A stretch of DNA of 64,000 bases, taken from Pseudodesulfovibrio cashew. GTDB lineage: Bacteria > Desulfobacterota > Desulfovibrionia > Desulfovibrionales > Desulfovibrionaceae. The notes below the pieces were generated by a model, which was given only the letters and a program-made list of their open reading frames with translations, searched no databases and had not been told where the DNA came from. The translations under genes and the position numbers were made by a program. The stretch covers positions 1,527,501 to 1,591,500 of the forward strand of contig NZ_CP046400.1 in assembly GCF_009762795.1 (NCBI RefSeq), written 5' to 3'. Of the stretch, positions 57,983 through 64,000 are shown piece after piece; within the stretch, counting starts at the first letter, position 1, and every line of letters begins with the position of its first letter.

Positions 57983-59669
57983 CTTTCTTCTCTTTAACCG
58001 GCTTGGGCTTCATCTTGCCGGTGGGCAGCGAGTTGTAGAAGTTCCAGAACTCAGGCCAGGTGGCGGTGACTTCGAAATGGTTTTCCAGCTTGATGCCGGG
58101 CACGGCGTAAGCGGCCAGGGCGCAGCCCATGGACCAGACCGGGTCCGGGGAGAACCAGGTGCCGTCCCAGGAACGTTCACCGGGCTTGAGCTCGATGCCG
58201 TCTTCGGTTTCCTCGTAGGCCACGCCCATGCGGTCGAGGAGCTCCATCAGCGTGTCGTCCGCCTGACCCGAGAGGGTGGCTTCGGCAGGCTTGAGTGCCA
58301 GAGCCAGTGCCAGGGGCCGCAGCTCGGGCGTCTCCGCCAGGGAGATGGTCGCCTTGGTCGGCAGTTCTCCGTCCATGGTGGCGATGATGTTTTCGGTGGC
58401 CACGTCCAGGCGCAGGCCGAGAGCGCGGAGCTGTTCGAGCACGCGGTTCGCCTTGTCGGACTTGGGCCAGGCTCCTTCCACATTGATGGAGCCACCGGCC
58501 ATGACCGGCAGGGCCAGGAGCATGGAGCCCAGGGACACGGACAGGGGCAGGCTGGGCTGGGCGTCCACGGCGGGGATGCCGTCGGACACGGTGACCGCGT
58601 CCTTGTCCAGGGTAGCCTTGATGCCGCAGGTGTTGAGAACCCCTACAGCCTCGGCAACGCGCTCTCGCGCGGCCTGGTTCAGGCCGCGAATGGTCAGGCC
58701 GCCGGGATAGGACCAGGCGGCAAGGGTCAGAGCCGCTGCGAAATCGGGATCAATACCGCCGGGCAGGGTGATCTCCTCGTCCATGGCGCCGCCGCACTCA
58801 AGGCGGGCGGGCAGGCCGGGGTTGTTCGGGTTCATGGCCACCAGGCGTGCGCCGAGCTTGGGCAGGACCTTGTTCAGGGTGCCGATGTCCATGAGCTGCA
58901 GGCCGGGCTTGCCGGTGAACTTGCAGCGGCCCGCATGTGCCAGGGCCAAGCAGAGCAGCATGTAGAAGTTGAAGCTGTCCTCGCCGACGAAGATCATGTT
59001 GCCTTCGAAGCCCAGAGTCTTGTCTCCGTCGTTGCGGATGAAGTCATCATCCCAGGAGATGGGCGCGCCCGCCTGCTTGAGGGCCTTGGCCAGGTCCTTG
59101 TTGGGGGCATTCATGGTTACGGGGGCGAGCTTGACTGCGGCTCCGGCGCTGGCGGCCAGGGCGAGCAGCATGCGGGTGTGGCGGAAGGAACGCGGGCCGC
59201 TAATGCCAGCCTGGATGGGCTCCACGCGCGGGGCAAGCTTGTAGCCTTCGCCTGTGAATTTCTGGCGCGCGTCGGCCAGGGAGAACTGGTTGAGCAGGGT
59301 GAAGAGCTGCTTGGAGAGTTTGGCATCCAGACCGAGTTCTCCGGAGCGATTGTCAAAGGCGCCGCGCAGCAGTTTCTCGAGTTTGGGGTCGACCAAAGAT
59401 TTCTGCCGGGACTTGCGCCATGCTCCCTCCTTGCGGATAAGGTACGCGCGCTTTTCCAGCAGGTTCAGAATCTGGTTGTCGATGTCGGAAATGTCGTCAA
59501 AGCGGTGGTTCGCTATGACCTCGGATTTGTCCAGGTCGTTGTCGGAACCGCCCTTGTTCATGGGGCGGTGCGAACCGCCTTTGTTGAATTTGCGAGGACC
59601 CCGGGAGGGATCACGTCGCGGGCGGTCGTCGGAGGGACCACCCCAGTCGTCTTTACGGATTTTGATCAT
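57951..59669 (-). CDS. Chorismate-mutase-like/EPSP-synthase-like fusion, probable pseudoenzyme
   Basis: 572 residues from ATG 59669; an upstream ATG-free extension to 59711 is less likely. Residues 1-45 are basic and Gly-rich (RPRRDPSRGPRKFNKGG). Residues about 58-132 look like an AroQ-type chorismate mutase helix bundle (DIDNQILNLLEKRAYLIRKE). From about 145 to 550 the two-domain EPSPS fold can be followed (ISGPRSFRHTRMLLALAA; LPGGIDPDFAAALTLAAW). The substrate motifs are altered: the usual K-S/T-x-R loop, GN-x-G-T-x-x-R, S-x-Q and KESDR are replaced. The tail is basic (RRRIKIR). It is unlikely to be aroA; the role is unknown. Confidence 0.65.
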   Translation of the reverse strand: MIKIRKDDWGGPSDDRPRRDPSRGPRKFNKGGSHRPMNKGGSDNDLDKSEVIANHRFDDISDIDNQILNLLEKRAYLIRKEGAWRKSRQKSLVDPKLEKLLRGAFDNRSGELGLDAKLSKQLFTLLNQFSLADARQKFTGEGYKLAPRVEPIQAGISGPRSFRHTRMLLALAASAGAAVKLAPVTMNAPNKDLAKALKQAGAPISWDDDFIRNDGDKTLGFEGNMIFVGEDSFNFYMLLCLALAHAGRCKFTGKPGLQLMDIGTLNKVLPKLGARLVAMNPNNPGLPARLECGGAMDEEITLPGGIDPDFAAALTLAAWSYPGGLTIRGLNQAARERVAEAVGVLNTCGIKATLDKDAVTVSDGIPAVDAQPSLPLSVSLGSMLLALPVMAGGSINVEGAWPKSDKANRVLEQLRALGLRLDVATENIIATMDGELPTKATISLAETPELRPLALALALKPAEATLSGQADDTLMELLDRMGVAYEETEDGIELKPGERSWDGTWFSPDPVWSMGCALAAYAVPGIKLENHFEVTATWPEFWNFYNSLPTGKMKPKPVKEKKDDTRRRIKIR

Positions 59670-59812
59670 GCGTCTTACCGTCTTCCTTATAATGATATGG
59701 TTCCCCACCAAGGGGGAAAGGCTTCTCTATCGTGAAAGTGGAATTGATGCAAGCGCGATGAAAAGGGGGTTTCCGGTGGCCTCGGAAGGCCGATTACAGC
59801 GGGATGGGCACC

Positions 59813-60664
59813 TTATGGGGTGGGCCGTAGCCGCTTGTTGCTGGAGGCGGATCGCAGGCCCCGCAGGGTAACCGCGCCGATCACGATCGTGCCTCCGGCT
59901 ATGGCCCAGATTCCGGGGAGTTCGCCATAACCAAGTGCAACCCAGACCGGGTTGAAGATGGGCTCCAGCATCATGATCAGGATGGCTTCCAGAGCCCCGA
60001 GCCGCTTTATGGCCCAGACGTAGAACGCCAGGGATACTCCCTGCTGGATTATGCCAAGGTAGGCAATGCCCAGCCATCCTGCAGGATCGGGCGTTGCGTG
60101 CAACAGGAAGGGCAGGCCGCAGAGAAAAGTCAGGGCATGGCCGAGGATGACCGACTCCACGGGCGAAGCGTCCTTCTGAGCACGCATGCACAGGGTGAAG
60201 ACGGCGTAGGAGAGGCCGGTGCCGATGGCAATGAGATTGCCCCACAATCCTGTTGGCGTGAGCTTGTCCAGGAAGAAGAGTGCCATGCCGCCGATGGTTA
60301 CGGCGATGAACAGCCAGTCCCCATGCCGTGTTTTTTCCCTGAGCAACCAGGGAGCGAGCAGGGCCACGTAGACCGGCGCCGTGTAGGCCAGAAGAATTGC
60401 GTTGGCCGAAGTGGTCAGCTTGGTGGCGACTACGTTGGTGATCAGCAGCCCTGCGTACCCCAATGCAGCGCCGAGTCGGACGGGGGAAAAGCGGAAGGAA
60501 AGCCTCTTCCTGAAGAGCACGAGCAGGGTCAGGGCGGCGAGTCCGCTGCGCAGTCCGGTGATGGCCATTGGATTGAGCTCAGCCAGCTTGATCGCCAGCC
60601 CGCCGGAGCTCCAGATAAGCGCTGTGAACGCCATGAGCAGGATGGCCCTGTTTTTGTCAGACAA
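59813..60664 (-). CDS. EamA/DMT-family transporter
   Basis: 283 residues, ten membrane helices in two EamA repeats (LLMAFTALIWSSGGLAIKLAEL starts the first, VESVILGHALTFLCGLPFLL and LEPIFNPVWVALGYGE lie in the second). These drug/metabolite transporters export amino acids, purines or other small metabolites. No substrate motif is visible. It is monocistronic, divergent from nothing on the left, and its 5' end faces the sat terminator. Confidence 0.85.
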   Translation of the reverse strand: MSDKNRAILLMAFTALIWSSGGLAIKLAELNPMAITGLRSGLAALTLLVLFRKRLSFRFSPVRLGAALGYAGLLITNVVATKLTTSANAILLAYTAPVYVALLAPWLLREKTRHGDWLFIAVTIGGMALFFLDKLTPTGLWGNLIAIGTGLSYAVFTLCMRAQKDASPVESVILGHALTFLCGLPFLLHATPDPAGWLGIAYLGIIQQGVSLAFYVWAIKRLGALEAILIMMLEPIFNPVWVALGYGELPGIWAIAGGTIVIGAVTLRGLRSASSNKRLRPTP

Positions 60665-60821
60665 GGTCGAAGCCTCGCTTGTGAAAAATGGTATTTGCTT
60701 TGAAGGCAGTAGGTTAACGCCAATCGCTCGTCAAGAGGAATGGCCCTGAATAAAGGGGGTTTGTGGTTTGTGAAAAATAGGGTTTACCAACCCGGCGGGA
60801 CCTTCGGCTGTTGGACGCAAA

Positions 60822-60851
60822 AAGGGGAGGCTGCATAGGCAACCTCCCCTT
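60822..60851 (-). terminator. Terminator of sat
   Basis: AAGGGGAGG (60822-60830) pairs with CCTCCCCTT (60843-60851), with inner TGC/GCA pairs. A-rich sequence precedes it, so it gives a T run on the minus strand. Confidence 0.8.
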
Positions 60852-60880
60852 GAATGGTCTGCTGAAAGCGACCGGTGGAC

Positions 60881-62167
60881 TTATTTCATGTCCTGACCGG
60901 AAGCGGCCTTCTGCATCTTGACCTCGACCTTTTCGGTCAGGCCAGCGTAGTAGTCGCGCAGGATGTCGAGGACTTCGTCACGACCGAAGTGGTCGACAAC
61001 TTCAGCGCCTTCGGACAGAGCCTTACGCAGCTTGGTGCCGGACAGGATGACGCGGTCTTCCTTGGTGTGCGGGCAGGTGCGCATGGAGGCCATGCCGTCG
61101 CACTTGTAGCAGTAGAAGGTCCAGTCGATGTTCATCGGCTGGCAGAGCAGGGCCTTGCCCGGTTCGGGGCAGGCTTCGTTGACGTAAGGAATCCTCTTGA
61201 AGATATCCTGAGCCTCGAACAGGCCGTAGAAGTCGCCGACGCCGGCGTGGTCACGACCGATGAGCATGTTGTTGATGCCGTAGTTCTGGCGGAAGGTGGC
61301 GTGGATCAGGCCTTCGCGGGGACCGGCGTAGCGCATGTCCAGGGGGTAACCGGCGTTGATGACGTTCTCGGGAACGAAGTAGCCGTCGATCAGGGTCTGG
61401 ATGCACTTGATGCGGACGTCACCCGGGATGTCGCCCGGCTTCAGGTTACCGATCAGGGAGTGGATGACACAACCGTCACACACTTCGATGGCGATCTTGG
61501 CCAGGAATTCGTGGGAGCGGTGCATGGGGTTACGCAGCTGCAGAGCGGCAACCTTGGACCAGCCGCGCTTTTCCATTTCGGCGCGGATCTGCTTGGGGGT
61601 CAGGTACACGCCGGGGAAACGCTCAGCGTAGTCGCCCTCGGAGAGGACTTTGACGGGACCGGCCAGGTTGTACTTGCCCTGAGCCATGACCATCTGGACG
61701 CCCGGGTGGTCTTCCATGGCGACTTCCCAGAACTTGTCGTCAGCGGAGTCTTCGCCCTCGCCCTTGTAGACGAGTTCGCATTCCCACTTCTTGTCGGCTT
61801 CGGTCATCTCGTACTTTTCTTCGATCTTCATGGTGGCGTAGATGGTGCCATCGGCAGCCTTCAGGGCCACTTCGTCGCCGACCTTGACGTCTTCATCATC
61901 GGTATCCAGGGTGATGGGGATGGGCCAGAAGGTGCCATCAGCCATCAGGAACTTTTCACAGACGCCGGCCCAGTCGGCCTTGGTCATGAAGCCGTTCAGC
62001 GGAGAGAAACCGCCGATACCCATCATGATCAGGTCGCCCTTGGCGCGATCGGAGATATCGAGGGTCTTCAGGCCTTCGGCCTTCTTGATTTCAGCATCGA
62101 GCTCAGCGCCTTCGAGCAGGCAGCAGACGAGACCTTTTCCACCGTGAGGTGCTACGAGGTTGGACAT
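60881..62167 (-). CDS. sat: Sulfate adenylyltransferase (dissimilatory type)
   Basis: 428 residues, the homo-oligomeric ATP sulfurylase of sulfate reducers. The ATP-binding motifs [12 protein letters not shown] and [12 protein letters not shown] are intact, and zinc-type cysteines lie in [18 protein letters not shown]. It activates sulfate to APS in the cytoplasm, the first step of sulfate respiration. It is divergent from aprBA across 612 bases. A Rex-like operator overlaps its probable -35. Confidence 0.97.
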   Translation of the reverse strand: MSNLVAPHGGKGLVCCLLEGAELDAEIKKAEGLKTLDISDRAKGDLIMMGIGGFSPLNGFMTKADWAGVCEKFLMADGTFWPIPITLDTDDEDVKVGDEVALKAADGTIYATMKIEEKYEMTEADKKWECELVYKGEGEDSADDKFWEVAMEDHPGVQMVMAQGKYNLAGPVKVLSEGDYAERFPGVYLTPKQIRAEMEKRGWSKVAALQLRNPMHRSHEFLAKIAIEVCDGCVIHSLIGNLKPGDIPGDVRIKCIQTLIDGYFVPENVINAGYPLDMRYAGPREGLIHATFRQNYGINNMLIGRDHAGVGDFYGLFEAQDIFKRIPYVNEACPEPGKALLCQPMNIDWTFYCYKCDGMASMRTCPHTKEDRVILSGTKLRKALSEGAEVVDHFGRDEVLDILRDYYAGLTEKVEVKMQKAASGQDMK

Positions 62168-62287
62168 TTAAGCCTCCTAAAAAATATAATTTTAAATGAA
62201 ACCTTAGCCTTAATACATGGTGTGCGAACCCTTACCGCCCGATACCATGATCATTTCCCACGAACAGGGTCAGCCTTTAATGTCTGT

Positions 62288-62305
62288 TTGTGAAAGTCGT
62301 GTCAA
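62288..62305 (-). promoter_or_regulatory. sat promoter overlapped by a Rex-like site
   Basis: Read on the minus strand, TTGACACGACTTTCACAA contains a perfect -35 (TTGACA) and the exact right half TTTCACAA of the Rex consensus; the left half is poor (12 of 16 informative positions match overall). The site is 121 bases before the sat start. HcpR, a Crp/Fnr-type regulator of sulfate genes in Desulfovibrio, has a similar half-site. Confidence 0.55.
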
Positions 62306-62630
62306 GCGCTTTTTTCCGGAAGAAGTGTCTCTTCTAATAATTGTAATACGGCAGACCAGACAGGTAGAGAAACTCGTAAAAAAGTCTAGAAAAATCGTCC
62401 GATGTAGGCTTTTTTTAACGTTATATTTCAGACTGTTGGCGTAGGATAGTGATATCCACCTGCGAAAGAGAAAAAAGTCTTGCTAACAGTAGTTTTTTTA
62501 CTCTAAAACCGTGGTGGTTTTATATGGAAACGGCTCTGTTGTGCGGCTTTTCACGTCCGACCGGTGTTAAAGGCCAAATGTGCACTGCCGGGCCTTCGAA
62601 AACCATTGACATAGGTAATTCGGCCACCGC

Positions 62631-62680
62631 TTGTTCAAAAATTCACTTTCGCATTGACAAGGGGTGTCTGTCTTGCTAAT
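62631..62680 (+). promoter_or_regulatory. Candidate promoter and weak Rex-like site of aprBA
   Basis: TTGACA (62654-62659) and GCTAAT (62675-62680) are 15 bases apart, about 100 bases before aprB. TTGTTCAAAAATTCACTT (62631-62648) just upstream matches the Rex consensus at 11 of 16 positions, a marginal fit. The region between the sat and apr promoters contains no gene I can support. Confidence 0.45.
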
Positions 62681-62779
62681 TCCCAACTTCCGCACTCTTT
62701 AAACTGAGCGCAGATTTTTTTGTTTAGGTAGAGGACGTCGGTTTAGTATGAATAATAAAACCCTTTAGGAGGAGAAGTT

Positions 62780-63280
62780 ATGCCGACTTTTGTTAACCCG
62801 GAAAAATGTGACGGCTGCAAAGGTGGCGAAAAGACCGCCTGCATGTACATTTGCCCGAACGATCTTATGATCCTGGATCCTGACGAAATGCGGGCTTACA
62901 ACCAGGAACCTTCCGCTTGCTGGGAGTGCTACTCCTGCGTCAAGATTTGCCCCCAGGGCGCTATCGAAGCTCGTCCCTACGCTGACTTCGCCCCCATGGG
63001 TGGTACCTCCATCCCGATGCGTTCTGCTGAAGACATCATGTGGACCATCAAGTTCCGTAACGGTTCCGTGAAGCGCTTCAAGTTCCCCATCCGCACCACC
63101 CCTGAAGGTTCCATCAAGCCTTACGAGGGCAAGCCCGAACCCGGCGATCTGGACTCCGAGCTCCTGTTCACCGAAACCGAGCTGAAGAGCCCCATTGCTT
63201 CCATCGCCGAAGAGGCTCCCGTCACCGACGCCGACCTCAAGAAAGAATGGAAGATGGAAGACTACGCCAACCTGGTCTAG
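62780..63280 (+). CDS. aprB: Adenylylsulfate reductase subunit beta
   Basis: 166 residues. Two 4Fe-4S clusters are carried by CDGCKGGEKTACMYICP and CWECYSCVKICPQG. The C-terminal tail wraps around AprA in known structures and is present in full (PIRTTPEGSIKPYEGKPEPG). It passes electrons, from the Qmo complex in sulfate reducers, to the FAD of AprA. It starts at ATG 62780 after AGGAGGAG. aprA follows after 68 bases. Confidence 0.97.
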   Translation: MPTFVNPEKCDGCKGGEKTACMYICPNDLMILDPDEMRAYNQEPSACWECYSCVKICPQGAIEARPYADFAPMGGTSIPMRSAEDIMWTIKFRNGSVKRFKFPIRTTPEGSIKPYEGKPEPGDLDSELLFTETELKSPIASIAEEAPVTDADLKKEWKMEDYANLV

Positions 63281-63348
63281 TACCGAGTTGTTTGTTTGCT
63301 TGTCTGAATTAGACTATTTGAACCAAGTATAAGACTAGGAGAAATATT

Positions 63349-64000
63349 ATGCCTCTGCTTCCCATGAAAGAAGCTTCCAAGGGTGTTGCTCTCGCCGAGC
63401 CGGAAATCGTCGAAAAATCCGTTGATATCCTGCTTGTCGGCGGTGGCATGGGTAACTGTGGTGTCGCTTTTGAAGCTTGCCGCTGGATCGAAAAGGTCGA
63501 CCCCTCCATCAGCATCGAACTCTGCGACAAGGCCGCTCTCGAGCGCTCCGGCGCCATCGCCCAGGGCCTGTCCGCCATCAACACCTACTGCGGTGAGAAC
63601 GACCCGGACGATTACGTCCGCATGGTCCGCACCGACCTCATGGGCCTGGTCCGCGAAGACCTGATCTTCGACCTCGGCCGTCACGTTGATGATTCCGTCC
63701 ACCTCTTCGAAGAATGGGGCCTCCCCGTTTGGGTCAAGAAAGACGGCAAGAACCTCGACGGTGCCAAGGCCAAGGCCGAAGGCCTCGCCATCCGCAACGG
63801 CGCCGACCCGGTCCGTTCCGGTCGCTGGCAGATCATGATCAACGGTGAGTCCTACAAGTGCATCGTTGCTGAAGCCGCCAAGAACGCTCTGGGCGAAGAC
63901 CGCTACGTCGAGCGCGTGTTCATCGTTAAGATGCTCCTGGACGCCAACGAGCCCAACCGCATCGCCGGTGCCGTCGGTTTCTCCACTCGCGAAAACAAGA
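63349..64000 (+). CDS. aprA: Adenylylsulfate reductase subunit alpha, 3' end outside window
   Basis: 217 residues are visible from ATG 63349 (AGGAG upstream); about two thirds of the usual 660-residue protein lies beyond the window. The FAD-binding start VDILLVGGGMGNCG and the early INTYCGENDPDDYVRMVRTD segment are those of dissimilatory AprA. It reduces APS to sulfite and AMP with FAD and electrons from AprB. No frameshift is seen in the visible part. Confidence 0.96.
   Translation, partial: MPLLPMKEASKGVALAEPEIVEKSVDILLVGGGMGNCGVAFEACRWIEKVDPSISIELCDKAALERSGAIAQGLSAINTYCGENDPDDYVRMVRTDLMGLVREDLIFDLGRHVDDSVHLFEEWGLPVWVKKDGKNLDGAKAKAEGLAIRNGADPVRSGRWQIMINGESYKCIVAEAAKNALGEDRYVERVFIVKMLLDANEPNRIAGAVGFSTRENK

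Noticed and set aside
57951-59669. Genuine aroA (EPSP synthase)
   Set aside because: All main substrate-binding motifs are altered and an additional chorismate-mutase-like domain and basic tails are present.
1-64000. tRNA, rRNA, CRISPR array, prophage or insertion sequence
   Set aside because: I looked for T-loop sequences, evenly spaced direct repeats, integrase or transposase motifs and terminal inverted repeats and found none that hold up.

Overview
The window looks like a chromosomal segment of a dissimilatory sulfate reducer of the Desulfovibrionaceae, most like a Pseudodesulfovibrio. The direct evidence is sat, aprB and the start of aprA at the right end, a detached F0 cluster (atpZ-I-B-E) followed by rex, high GC coding with many GTG/TTG starts, and sugar-poor metabolism (lactate/pyruvate-type TRAP transport, a Liv amino-acid ABC system, aconitase). 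The genus is inferred. No rRNA, tRNA, CRISPR array, phage or transposase gene was seen.

Layout. 1-3.2 kb: U32 peptidase (cut by the window edge), mobA, alpha/beta hydrolase, small protein. 3.2-4.24 kb: a gene-free island with two related structured RNAs, each with its own promoter and terminator, and a third structured transcript end. 4.24-14.5 kb: ferredoxin-nitroreductase, RND efflux pair, two tandem paralogous pseudo-receiver/TPR proteins, MBL hydrolase, YgjP-like protease, DUF523. 14.5-18.7 kb: MFS transporter, cheD, Hpt protein, glycosyltransferase, AMIN protein. 18.7-20.4 kb: pstB-phoU behind a Pho box. 20.5-28.8 kb: rpsA, sppA, GATase, M48 lipoprotein, TlpA, GNAT, hpt, zinc-ribbon protein. 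28.9-31.6 kb: F0 genes and rex with Rex-like operators. 31.9-36.9 kb: PhoB-type regulator, diguanylate cyclase, DegT aminotransferase, PrsW protease. 37-38.3 kb: hisI-hisG. 38.6-42.6 kb: TRAP transporter with the binding protein on the opposite strand. 42.8-44.6 kb: umuDC. 44.7-51 kb: SDR and livGJHMF. 51-53 kb: acyltransferase and TetR. 53.2-60.7 kb: PpiD, aconitase, coiled-coil protein, a chorismate-mutase/EPSP-synthase-like fusion, EamA transporter. 60.9-64 kb: sat divergent from aprBA.

How the parts fit. Sat makes APS and AprBA reduces it. Candidate Rex operators lie before atpZ, before rex and over the -35 of sat, with a weaker one before aprB, so NADH status could tune ATP synthase and sulfate activation together. 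The AtpE ion site has the residues of Na+-type c subunits. Phosphate control appears as 11-bp phased GTAAC-type repeats before pstB and before the phoB-like gene.

The items most worth follow-up are the twin structured RNAs, a dispersed hairpin repeat present in four copies with compensatory changes between its arms, the degenerate chorismate-mutase/EPSPS fusion with basic tails, and the pseudo-receiver/TPR pair.
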